DNA from: Diplonema japonicum
Taxonomy: Eukaryota > Euglenozoa > Diplonemea > Diplonemida > Diplonemidae
Assembly: GCA_964019335.1 (NCBI GenBank)
Contig: OZ025649.1
Coordinates: forward strand, 620,001 to 684,000
Length of the DNA stretch: 64,000 nt
Direction: 5' to 3'
Below are positions 47,318 to 56,652 of the stretch, in pieces. The notes under the pieces were generated by a model, which worked only from the letters and a program-made list of their open reading frames with translations, did not search any database and was not told the origin of the DNA. A program made the position numbers and the translations under genes. Position 1 is the stretch's first letter, and each line of letters starts with the position of its first letter.

Positions 47318-49690
47318 GTTTATTGATAAACACAACAAGGGGGCGGTTGTGGTGGGACATGTGGGAAATGACACAGGGGGAGGGCCCAGGGCCTGGGGGC
47401 TCGCCTGCGGTATTCGGAACGCCCACAACACGCATGAGCCCTTTCCAGGCTGACCTGCGGAGCATCAGCCCCGTGCGTGTGAGCAGGACGCCTGTGGAGC
47501 TGTTGTACCCCACGCAAGATGAAATGGAGTCAGACAGAAGGCCGGAGGACGACGTGAGGGCACTTCGAGAGGAGGTGCGGAGGCTTGCGCGCATGGTTGA
47601 GGAACGGGGGCCTGCGGTGGATCTTTTGTACCCGCAGCAAGACGAGGTGGACGAGAGGAACTTGATACAAGCACTGCAGGGGGAGGTGGAAGGGTTGAAC
47701 AGAAAGGTGCAACGACAGGAGCAGGAGCTCGTGAGCATCCACGAAAACCCCAAGCAGAAAAGCGACACAGCGTTGCTGCTGCTGCAAGACACCCTGGGGA
47801 TCGCACCTGGCCCAAATACCGCTGACACAGGCCTGAGAGAGAGCTTCGGCAGCTTCGTCTCGAATATCGTAAAAGAGCACCTTGCTTCCATGTGGGAAGA
47901 CTCGTCAGTGGCCACTCCCGTGTTTTTACAGAGAGAGGTAGCTGCAGTGACCCAAGAGCATGAGAAGGGAGACCTGGCAGTCGAAAGCAAGTTCAACGAG
48001 ACACTAGCAAGTCTAGGCCCACGGGTCACCGCGTTGGAAGCAGCGGTGGGAACGATACAGGAGGCGGAGGGCACGTGGGAGTCAGGCACGGACGACAAGC
48101 TACAGGCCATCAAGGGGGAATTGTTGAACACAGTGCAAGAAATGCTTGACGAACAAACTAACTCCACGGCAGGTTACTTCGAAGAGGTGTGGCAGCACAC
48201 GGCACACACGGAGGATGTACTGCAGAAGGAGCTAGGGGGCTTGAAGAAAGAAGTGGAGGCTCTCAGTAGACTGCAAGGGCAGATGAAGGAAGAGGTTTCT
48301 CGGAATAGTGCGAAGCTCAGGAGTCTGCAGAGGGAGCTGGACGAGTCCCACGGGGGTACAGACGGGCTGGTGGGATCAGTGGAAGAGTTGCACGAGACTG
48401 TCACACGGATGAGGGGCGAGACGGCAACACGACTCGAGCTGGAGGCAGAGGCGATGGACCGGGTGCGAGAGTCGTTGGAAGTGCTGGAAGTGAGCAAGGC
48501 AGCCACATCTGCAAAGGTGGCACGGCTCGTTGACGAAGCACAGACATTGAAGATGTCTACTTCAGACCTGAGGGAAACCCTGCAAGAGGTAGAAGACGGG
48601 CATGGGAACAGGTTAGCACTGCTGGAGAGCAATGACAAGCGACGCGAGGGGTGGGAAAGGAATGTGCGAAGGCTGGAGAGCAGGGTGTTGGAGCTGGGCG
48701 AGAAGCTGGACGACACTGATGCGGAGGTGAAAAGGGTCGCAGACAGCAGGCGAGCGCACGACCTGAAACCCATGTACGAGCATGTGCGGAAGGTGGAGCA
48801 GAAACTGGAAGGGGTGATGAGCGAGAAGTTTGAAGTGATCCACAAGAAGATTCAAGAGGTGCGGAACTCAAGAGACATCGCCAAGCTGGAGGCTGAGATA
48901 CGGGAACTGTGGATGAAGAAGGCGGACGTGATGGCGGTGGAGGAAAAGCTTGCAGATCTGCAGCCGATCATCGAGTCGCTGGGTGCAACGAATCAAGGAA
49001 CACACTGGGAACTGATGGAGGGGGCGGAGCGCAACGGTCAGGAACTAACAGACCTGAGGAGCACCTGCCGAGGCCATTCAGACAGATTGGGCAACTTGGA
49101 AGAGCAGTATCTGGGAACAGTGCACTCGCTGAAGGAGCTGAAAGGGTACCTTCGCACTGTGGCAGACAACAACGACCTCATAGAGTCACTGCGGGATGAT
49201 GTGAGGAGGGTGCGGAGCGAAACGCAAACCGCTCTCCCCCTCATCATGCGCACCCTGCAGCAGGCATCGCTCCTTGTGGACGACTCGTTCACGTTACCGA
49301 ACTCTGAACCTGCTTCCGCTCCTCAAACCCCGGCCTTCAATGCCCGAGGTGCCGCCAGAAACTTCTTCACCAGCCAAGTCGAGCGAGTCTCTACCCTGTC
49401 CCAGTAGACGGCATCGATGGCAGCACTTCAGGTGAAGCTCTTCCAGGAAGGCTAAAAAAAGAAAAAGAAAAAGAAGGAGTTTAAAGTATTGTTGTTTTTC
49501 GTAACTAGCGCTATTGTGATTTTACATTTTTTTGTTTGATCAGTTCTACCTCCTTTTTTTTTTTCATCCATCACGAATGAGATAAAAAAAGAAAAGGGGG
49601 GAATGAAAGAAATCTTTAATGTATCCCCCCCCCTCCCGGTTAATTGAATAGCCCCCCCCCCCCCATCCACATGTATTTAGAAAAATAAAA
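47318..49690 (+). repeat. Segmental duplication, copy 2
   Basis: Counterpart of 41930-44310. Compared with copy 1, the 3' flank has a ~26-nt insertion after ggcatcgatggcagca and many substitutions, in contrast to the apparently unchanged coding region. Confidence 0.85.
47359..49407 (+). CDS. Long coiled-coil protein, copy 2
   Basis: The predicted 682 residues match copy 1 (41978-44026) over the whole length, and other reading frames across the gene also match, so the DNA itself is the same or nearly so. The start ATG is the shared one. The upstream context differs: a Myb-like gene ends 117 nt before it. A T-rich stretch (47285-47330) ending in acaacaagg could provide the splice acceptor. Two active copies would raise dosage; nothing suggests that either is a pseudogene. 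Confidence 0.85.
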   Translation: MWEMTQGEGPGPGGSPAVFGTPTTRMSPFQADLRSISPVRVSRTPVELLYPTQDEMESDRRPEDDVRALREEVRRLARMVEERGPAVDLLYPQQDEVDERNLIQALQGEVEGLNRKVQRQEQELVSIHENPKQKSDTALLLLQDTLGIAPGPNTADTGLRESFGSFVSNIVKEHLASMWEDSSVATPVFLQREVAAVTQEHEKGDLAVESKFNETLASLGPRVTALEAAVGTIQEAEGTWESGTDDKLQAIKGELLNTVQEMLDEQTNSTAGYFEEVWQHTAHTEDVLQKELGGLKKEVEALSRLQGQMKEEVSRNSAKLRSLQRELDESHGGTDGLVGSVEELHETVTRMRGETATRLELEAEAMDRVRESLEVLEVSKAATSAKVARLVDEAQTLKMSTSDLRETLQEVEDGHGNRLALLESNDKRREGWERNVRRLESRVLELGEKLDDTDAEVKRVADSRRAHDLKPMYEHVRKVEQKLEGVMSEKFEVIHKKIQEVRNSRDIAKLEAEIRELWMKKADVMAVEEKLADLQPIIESLGATNQGTHWELMEGAERNGQELTDLRSTCRGHSDRLGNLEEQYLGTVHSLKELKGYLRTVADNNDLIESLRDDVRRVRSETQTALPLIMRTLQQASLLVDDSFTLPNSEPASAPQTPAFNARGAARNFFTSQVERVSTLSQ

Positions 49691-49758
49691 CGGAAATAAG
49701 TTCCCATCCTATTCCCTTATCTTTTATCAGAGCTAACTCTTGAATTTCTTTTCAGAGA
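49408..49758. other. Intergenic region with trans-splice acceptor at its end
   Basis: Diverged duplicate of the copy-1 3' flank with extra C-runs (49626, 49653). It ends tgaatttcttttcag followed by agaATG. Confidence 0.6.
49741..49755 (+). promoter_or_regulatory. Putative trans-splice acceptor 3 nt upstream of the start codon
   Basis: tgaatttcttttcag leaves a 3-nt genomic 5' UTR (aga) before ATG 49759. Only a leader added in trans would give a normal 5' UTR, so this is good evidence for SL addition. Confidence 0.55.
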
Positions 49759-50808
49759 ATGAGAATTGTGTTCGTGGCGCCCATACGTGAAACGTCGGGG
49801 AATGGAACAACGGTAGAAAGACTGGGGGGTTTCTTTAAGGGGGTAGGTGAAGTAGTCAAGGTGAATGTGTATGATGACAAATGTACCGATGAGATGGTAG
49901 CCGCAGTAGAAGAGAGCAGCATAGTGGTGGTGCTGCACGCATGGAGAGCAGGACAGGTCGTTTTGGAAGGCGTGAAGAAAATGTGTTTCACACCAAGAGT
50001 AATCGTGGTTTTTGGGGGCACAGACATCAACGAGATGGTCCACGAACCAGAGAAACTGTCGGTGATGACAGGGTTAGTATCTATTGCCGAGAGCTTGGTT
50101 TGTTTCTCAGAAGCCATGCTCTCGATATGCAACGAAACATGGCCCAGAATCGCATCAGGTAAGACACATGTTATCCCGCAGTCGGTCACTGTGCGCCCCC
50201 ACGACTCTCTTAATTCCGAAGCCTTGACAAATGAGTTCCTTAAAACGCAGGTTGGGATCCCTTTAAATAATGACACAAAGATTTTTATCCTGCCCATCGG
50301 GGTGAGGGAGGTGAAGGATCCTTTGTACGCACCAAGCGTTTTTCATACAATTCACGAGAGATACCCCGACGCGTGGCTCCTTGTCATCGGCCCACCTTTG
50401 TCTCTCCCTTTAGCAGGAGCCTTGAAGAGTTTTGATAAAATGAAGACTGGGGTCATTTACCATGAAGGTGTGCAACAGGACGTGTTGCACATGCTTTTTT
50501 CGTCCCAGTACACAGCAGGTGTGCTAAACACCTCCCTGTCTGAGGGGCAGCCGCAGGCCTCCATGGAGGCTTGTCTTTGTGGTGCACCTTCGTTGCTACG
50601 TGATATATCCGGCAACGCTTGTCTCGCACCTGCTTCATCGGTATTTAGTTCCTCTGATGAACTCGTGGGTTTGATGGCGAAACATATCAGCGACCCAGCT
50701 TTCCGCACAGTAATGGCTCACAAGGGGCAACGCTTCATTGAGGAAAACTTCGACGAGCTGACAGAACAACGGCGGTACTGTGCATTGCTGCGAGGCACGC
50801 GGCAATGA
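49759..50808 (+). CDS. Glycosyltransferase, GT-B fold, GLT1D1-like
   Basis: This 349-residue protein is near the length of animal GLT1D1. The N-terminal Rossmann half starts MRIVFVAPIRETSGNGTT (nucleotide-sugar glycosyltransferase start), followed by VVLHAWRAG and VVFGGTDINEM. The C-terminal half has the GT4 signature: a VIYHEGVQQD strand, then the acidic loop SLSEGQPQASMEACLCGAP with the E-x7-E type donor-binding Glu residues. It has no signal peptide or membrane segment, so cytosolic action is likely. Donor and acceptor are unknown. The assignment to the GT1/GT4 superfamily is firm; the GLT1D1 link is from memory. Confidence 0.85.
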   Translation: MRIVFVAPIRETSGNGTTVERLGGFFKGVGEVVKVNVYDDKCTDEMVAAVEESSIVVVLHAWRAGQVVLEGVKKMCFTPRVIVVFGGTDINEMVHEPEKLSVMTGLVSIAESLVCFSEAMLSICNETWPRIASGKTHVIPQSVTVRPHDSLNSEALTNEFLKTQVGIPLNNDTKIFILPIGVREVKDPLYAPSVFHTIHERYPDAWLLVIGPPLSLPLAGALKSFDKMKTGVIYHEGVQQDVLHMLFSSQYTAGVLNTSLSEGQPQASMEACLCGAPSLLRDISGNACLAPASSVFSSSDELVGLMAKHISDPAFRTVMAHKGQRFIEENFDELTEQRRYCALLRGTRQ

Positions 50809-51117
50809 AGGGAAAAAAAAAAAGAAAGAGAGCACGAAATATAAAAAAGAATAAGAAAAAAGTGGGGGTAGAAAGTCTAGCCCCCCCCCCCCCCCCCCCA
50901 CCCTTTCATTTCCCCATCAGTTTTTCTTTTTTAATCGGTAAATTGGTGTCATAAAATTCAAAATGAATAAAAAGGGAAGGGGACGAAAGTTGTTTTTTTT
51001 TTTTCCCCATATTCCTTTGCTGTACTAGCCCTTTTTTTTTTGTGACCTCTTTACAGGAGAAAAATACCAATTATTTACACCTTTGCGTACGTGGCATCTA
51101 GTTGCAATGGGAAGGGT
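50809..51117. other. Intergenic low-complexity region
   Basis: Contains a C-run of about 19 (50881) and T-runs at 50991 and 51030, then ctctttacag before the next frame. No gene is seen. Confidence 0.6.
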
Positions 51118-51336
51118 ATGCTTTGCTATGCGACACAACAAAATAATCAGGTTGAAAAGGTGAATGTGGGTCCCGGGAAGCTGACGACGATCAGGTACCC
51201 GGGATATCTTTCTGTGAAGAACAACAGTGGTGTCCCCATCAAGCTCACAGGGACGTACGCAACAGTGGGGATCGGCAGCCCACAACCTGTTGGGAGCAAG
51301 AAGGGGGACGCACCAGAGACCCTCAAGGGGTTCTAG
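51118..51336 (+). CDS. Small hypothetical protein, 72 residues
   Basis: The frame has balanced composition and codon use unlike the surrounding low-complexity DNA, and is preceded by a T-tract ending in tttacag (51050-51056). It reads MLCYATQQNNQVEKV ... GYLSVKNNSGVPIKLTGTYA, suggesting a small beta-rich fold. No signal peptide is clear; an in-frame open stretch upstream lacks an ATG, so it could also be the 3' remnant of a larger gene. Function unknown. Confidence 0.4.
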   Translation: MLCYATQQNNQVEKVNVGPGKLTTIRYPGYLSVKNNSGVPIKLTGTYATVGIGSPQPVGSKKGDAPETLKGF

Positions 51337-51506
51337 AAGAGCGGTTGTATCGTTACACGCGGACGGCAGACGGGGGGAGGGGACACTGTCTTCGTGTCTT
51401 TGGTGGGTTAGTATTTTTTTTTTTCTCTTCACTTATTTATCCGCTGTACAATTTTCACATAGCAGGCAAAAGGGGGGAGGGGCCCTTTGGAGCCCCTTTC
51501 GAAACA

Positions 51507-53825
51507 ATGGGCGGTGGCCTATTCTCAGTTCTATTGGTTTTAGTACTGGGTGCTGCCTCGAGCGATGGTGGCCCTCCGGGGCCCCATCCCGGGAAGGGGT
51601 TATGGCGGATCCTTAAAGGCGGGTGCCAAAGCGAAACAGCCACAGACACCTACAGCCACGCCCAGTGGGACGATGTGACCCAGTTCTCTCGCTGCTCCTC
51701 CATCACGCGAAGCCTTGCAGACGCTAACAAGGGCCGTATCGTCCTTGGCTGGGAATACGACAAGCATGCACTTGAATGCCGAGCACTCCTCGTCCCTGGC
51801 ATCAACTCCCAGACCCTTCGACCCCCAAGAGGGAGGCGGAGAAGTCCTTGGGACTCCCTTGTGACCACCGGCAACGCCACCACGCCACCCATGACCGTCG
51901 GCAACCCTGACGGAGGGATACTCTGCGGGTCGAAGCCTCCATGTCTATACCCTCCCTCAGCTCCCAAGTGCAAGGCACCCAGGACGGCCATTATACAGAC
52001 ACCTCCTGAGTGTGCCTGTAATGGCCCACAAGGTCCTCCTCCCGGCTCTCGGTTCTGCGCATCCAAAGCACAGTTTAACCAGAACGGGCGGCACTGTGTT
52101 CCCCCTTCCACTGGCAACACGTGCGACAGCAATTTTATTATGTGCGTTGTGCCACCACCCTGCCAGTGCGATTCCTCCATCTCCGGTGCATGGAAAGACA
52201 AGCCTGTGTATTGCGCGTCCAAGCCACGTTTTTCCACTGCTGGTCGGGTGTGCGAACCCTCTGGCCCTACAGGGTGTTTGAATCCCAGCGATGCAAAATG
52301 CGACGCCCCCAACACCTTCGTGCCTAGCACACGCGCGCCTAGTACTCCTATACCCCTCACCCCTGCACCCAATACTCCTACACCCCGCACCCCTGCTCCT
52401 AGTACTCCTGTACCCACCTCTGCACCCAATTCCTCTGTGCCCAGTTCTCCTACACCCGTCACTTCTGCTCCTTCCACACTCAGCCCTATAACAACTGCAC
52501 CTGGGACACCCGTCCCGGTCCATGTGCAGCAGCCCCCTGTGTGCCAGTGCGAGTCTAATACAACTATAAACAGCAAGTGGTTCTGTGCAAGTAGAAATAA
52601 TTGGTCAAGCAAAGGGCGGAAGTGTGAAGGGGTAAGGAACCCAGGGGGGCAGTGTCTGCACAGCGAACTGAAGTGTCATGGCCCGAACCATGGAGGGAAA
52701 CAGAAGTTCATGCCCTCAGGTCAGGCCTGCGGGTGCACGTCGTACCTGGGCGACAGCAAGGCGTCTGATAAGGTGCTGTGTGTGGGGAAGGGAGTGTGCT
52801 CCTCGCGCAATGCAATCGGCAGCTGCAACGGTACGGCTACGCTGTGCTCGGCTCGGAAAGTGCTTCGCCTCAGCATCCTGCTGAACGATAGCCTCACAAT
52901 CGACGAACTGGTGCAGAAGCTCAGTCAGGCAACAGGTGTTCCCACTGCCCAAGTGGCGATAGCAAGCATCTGTCCTGGAGCTGTGTGTCCGTTGTCAGTC
53001 TGCCCTGGGACGGCACCTCTTCGCAGGAGGGCGGGATGCCACGTGAGACCCCACGGGACCAGCCTTGTGCAAGGCGGCGTGAGTTTATACGTATGTTCAA
53101 TCAATCCATGAAATAAACTTTTTTTTTCTTTTTCTTCTTTTTTTTTTAGATGGACTTCGACATCATGATCTCCACAGAGGTCGAGAGGTCACAGGTGGTC
53201 GAGGAGCTGTTTCAGAACGTCGACGAGGTAATAATAATAAAAGAAAAACCCACCCCTTCACCCCTTCCCCTTCTAGTTGACGGCTGGAGCACCGCCGGGA
53301 ACAGAACAGCAAGAAGCACTTAGCATGTTAGATGCACAGGGTATCTCGAGTGTGTACTCTGTGGATGGGAGTAACGACAGCGAAGAAAGTAGCAGTAAGT
53401 CATGGTGGGAAATGTACTGGTGGGTGGTGTTGATCTGCATCGCTACAGTGTCGTCAGCGGGTATAATAGTGCGAAAAACAGTCCGTTTCAGCGATTTGGT
53501 CAATTTTGACAGCAGCAGAAAGACTGACGACAAGACGAAGCTCCCTCGTGGGATGGAAGGGTGCTACAGGGCACACCGCAAGCAGCCTCGTCGTGGATGG
53601 TTCTCCATAGGCCGCAACGCTGGTGGGCAGTACCCTGCCCCTGCTCCCGAGAAAGAAGTCTGCATTGATACACCAGACACTCTTATGCTTCCCGTCACTG
53701 AATATATAAAATACAGCCCTTTGGAGCTGGTCCCCAAAAGCAGAAAGGGAAAAGGATCCTCTGGCTCCGTGCGCTCCAGGAGTACTGAGTCGTCCGGGTC
53801 AAGTGAACCTGAAATGTTGATATAA
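51507..53825 (+). CDS. Cysteine-rich type I membrane protein (paralogue of 56653-59019), three exons
   Basis: Exons 51507-53090, 53150-53227 and 53277-53825 give 736 residues. A signal peptide starts MGGGLFSVLLVLVLGAASS. The ectodomain has several six-Cys modules of the form CxC...FCAS(K/R)...GR-C...G-C...KC, a Pro/Thr/Ser stalk with repeats such as APSTP and APNTPTP, and a membrane-proximal domain with CPGAVCPLSVCP. Next come SWWEMYWWVV, one TM helix and a cytoplasmic tail RKTVRF-DLVNFDSSRKT with GMEGCYRAHR. The C-terminus is SRSTESSGSSEPEMLI. The intron positions match the paralogue. Probably a cell-surface receptor or coat protein; ligand unknown. Confidence 0.8.
53091..53149 (+). other. 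Spliceosomal intron, 59 nt, phase 0
   Basis: TAC|gtatgt to ttttttttag. It sits at the same codon position as the intron at 58321 in the paralogue; an in-frame stop lies inside. Confidence 0.85.
53228..53276 (+). other. Spliceosomal intron, 49 nt, phase 0
   Basis: GAG|gtaata to ccccttctag. The 78-nt exon between the two introns has exactly the same length in the paralogue. Confidence 0.85.
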
Positions 53826-54084
53826 AATGCAAATGAACAATCGGGGGGGGGGGGGGGGGGGGGGTGAATTCGTACTGTCATTGTGTTTGATAAGTATTCA
53901 GAAAAAAGAAAAGAAACTTTCGTTTTTTCCATAGGGACTCTCCTATTGAAAAGGGGGGTTTTTCTTTTCTTTTCTTTTTTTTTCATGGACTTCAGTGCCA
54001 CGGAGGGACTCTCGCCTTGTGAAGAGGGTGAGGACATCCAAGTGAGCGCGTGTAATAGGCCGGGTGCATAGCGCCCCTCATCCC

Positions 54085-54310
54085 AGCTGCGTCAGTAGTT
54101 TCTATCCACTCCCTACGCACGATGGGTTAGCTCCGTAAGGGGTTACTCCTCTAGACCGGTATTCGCCTCCCCGGCGACCCGCCACATCCTTGAGAGACAA
54201 CTGTACAACTATTGTGTCCTTACCAACTCGGTTGAGGCTTTTATACCTAAGGTACCGAGGAAGGTGAACGAGGGGCGAAGGCCACACTACAGCGGAAAGG
54301 TTCGATCAAA
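54085..54310 (+). mobile_element. LINE 3' remnant (pseudogene fragment)
   Basis: With one frameshift it reads YSSRPVFASPATRHILERQ, then NSVEAFIPKV, matching the last ~70 codons of the element ending at 38702 (GYSTRPIFASPK...ILEEQ...NSLVGFTPKL). Stops and a frameshift show it is dead. Confidence 0.75.
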
Positions 54311-55694
54311 TGTCTTTTTTTTTTTTTTTTTTTTTTTTCTTTTCTTTTTTTTTTTCTTCTTCTAGGTGATGTTAGTGGGTGTGAGTGGGGGGGGCGTTCC
54401 ATGCTCGGTCAGCTATATATCAAAAGATGTCGCACACAGCACACGCCAATCATCGCTGGCGTTTTGATAGCGGTAGGAGCAGCTAGTCAACCCCCCCTCC
54501 CCCTAAATCTAAGAAACTTACCTATCTATTTTCATAAAGAAAATGACATTCTTTTTTTTTTCCCCGGTGGGCCATTGCTAACCACTTCGTTTCCTATCAA
54601 TGAATTTTTTTCTACACCTTTATTATTGATTCGCCGCATTTTTTTTGTTTTTTTTTATGCTTTCTTTTTAAGGGTGAGATATACAAGAGAACGGATTTCA
54701 TTTTTTGTTTTGTTTCTTTTTTTTTCGTGGGATGGGGAAGGGGGGGGGGGGGGGGGGACTTTTTGTGCCAAAAAAGAAAAGAAAATAAAAAGAGGGGGGG
54801 GAAACAATAAGGAGAAAAAAAGAGAATGCCCCACCTTTCCTGGTACCCAAGCGCTTGAGTGGCTCTTGCAGCGCTCCCCCATGTTTTTTTTTTTTGTTTA
54901 TTTTAATTTTAAAAAAGGGAAAAGAAAAAAAAAGAGGAATAATCTTCTCGTTTGTCCTCCTTGTGTCTAGGTATTTAGAGAATAAGAAAGTCGTAGAACA
55001 AAGCCTCTTTTAAGTCAACTCTTTTATATGGCGTAGTGAATTATATTCGTACTTTTTTGAGAAATTGGAAGGTTCTATAAAATTAAATGTTCAAATTCGC
55101 GTCTCAGAATACTTCCCCCCACATTTCTATTTCCAAATAACGAATACTACTATTTGAATGCAAAGTAAAAAGAGAATAAAAGATCAAAAGGAGGCGGTTT
55201 AGCATCGTGAAAGACATACAGTATAAGACTGCCCCCCCCCCCCTCCCCCTCCCATCTTTGCCCCCTTTTCTACCCTTTTTTTTTTCTAGAAGAAATAAGC
55301 GAAGGAGGGAAGGAAGAAAAAAAAAAGAAAAAGAAGAAGAAAATACCCTTTTTCTTTTGGAGGAGAAAGAAAACAGGTAGATAAAAAAAGAAGAAGAAGA
55401 AGAAGGGTTTTTTTTTTCGTATAAACTATTTTTTTCTTTTTTTTTTTTTATAGAGCATTAATAGATAGGAACTCACACCACAAGAGGCTGTCCTCGAGTG
55501 GGATTGTCTTTTACTATGAGTTTTTATTGCCTGCCCTTTTTTTTTTGAGCATTTTCTTCACGGGAATCTTTATTCCTACATTTTGCGTCCCCCCCCCCCC
55601 CCACACACACACACACACACAATAGTGAAAAACGAAAAAACTACAATTCCCCCGTTCACTCACTTTTCACCAGGTACAGTGCAGCAGTTTTTCT

Positions 55695-55815
55695 TTTCAA
55701 GAACAGAGTCTTTGACTTGTCTAAACAAAAGGAGAACACTGGCAAACGCGGGTTTTAAATTTCTTCCAGGTTTCTACCCAGAAAGCACGGACAAAAAACG
55801 GCCTCTCTCTCTTTT
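55695..55815 (+). repeat. Dispersed repeat family A, copy 4
   Basis: aagaacagagtctttgactt, gtctaaacaaaaggagaac, ggcaaacgcgggtttt, cttccaggtttctaccc and aaaacggcctc occur in the same order as in copy 1, ending in a T-run. Confidence 0.7.
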
Positions 55816-55827
55816 TTTGGAGTTTTA

Positions 55828-55872
55828 GGCAGTGGATGAGAACAAGGGGGCGTCTCACAGTGACCTCCTTTA
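55828..55872 (+). repeat. Dispersed repeat family C, copy 2 (copy 1 at 12482-12530)
   Basis: agtggatgagaacaaggggg then gtctcacagtgacctccttt here, and agtggatgagaataagggg then tctcacaaagactttcttt at 12482. The match covers about 45 nt. Confidence 0.55.
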
Positions 55873-55896
55873 ACATCATATATGTTTTAATGATAA

Positions 55897-55980
55897 TATT
55901 ATTGTCGAGACTAAGAAACCAGTTGATGGTGCAGCGTGAGGAACTATTTGAAGCACGCACGCTAAACTATTTCTTTTTTA
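55897..55980 (+). repeat. Dispersed repeat family B, copy 2
   Basis: ttgtcgagactaagaaacc, agttgatggtgcagcgt and cgctaaactattt correspond to parts of the copy at 36490. Confidence 0.5.
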
Positions 55981-56652
55981 ACTACTGGCGAACGGACAGA
56001 ACCGAGACCTTTGGTTGTTGCTGAGCACCCCGGTTGCCTGCTCATTCAAACTGTTACGGCTGATCTAGATCTGGGGATCTGGAGCACCCGTCGATCTACT
56101 CCACTTAGAAGGATGAGAATAGGAGCTGTGGTGGACTACCTCTTCGAACAGCTCTGTATCTCAACCCCCTTTTTCTTTTCGCCTTTGCGGTACTTCATCC
56201 ATGGGTTACAATTTGGGCAAATACAGGTGAGAGCCGCGATTCTGTGCCTGGTCCTTTTCATTTTTAAATTAAAATATTTTTTTTTCTTTTTCTTTTCATC
56301 TGATTCGCGATTCTCTCCCCTTGCCCCCCCCTCTGTTATTTTGCTTCCCCTCCCCTCCTCCTTTCCGGTTTGCCTCTTTTTGTTTTTGTTTTTTTGTTTC
56401 TTCTTTCTTACGGCTCTCTTATTCTTTCATCTCCCCTTTCCCCTTTCCCCAATTTCCTTTTATTTCTTTCCCCTCGGTTGCCCCCCCCCCCCCCCCCCCC
56501 AGTCCCCTTCGATTCTGTTTTGATCAAAAGATGTTTTGTCAATAGTGTTGTCGCTACGGAGGAAACGTAAAAACCTACAAAAAGGCAGCCCAAGGGGCAG
56601 AGCTGGGGGGGAGGGGGAGGGGGGGAGGGGAGAGGAGAAGAAAGAGAGGAAC

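Larger units (their letters stand above)
53826..56652. other. Intergenic region with LINE fragment and dispersed repeats
   Basis: G-runs at 53843 and 54739, a LINE remnant at 54085-54310, an AC microsatellite (55602-55621), and repeats of families A, C and B in a row (55695-55980). A stretch at 55980-56240 has balanced composition but only short frames. A T/C-rich region (56270-56480) followed by a C-run precedes the next gene and may be its splice-acceptor tract. Confidence 0.6.

Noticed and set aside
54085-54310. Compact GC-balanced segment first considered as a structured RNA or tRNA cluster
   Set aside because: Translation with one frameshift matches the LINE C-terminus, which explains the composition.
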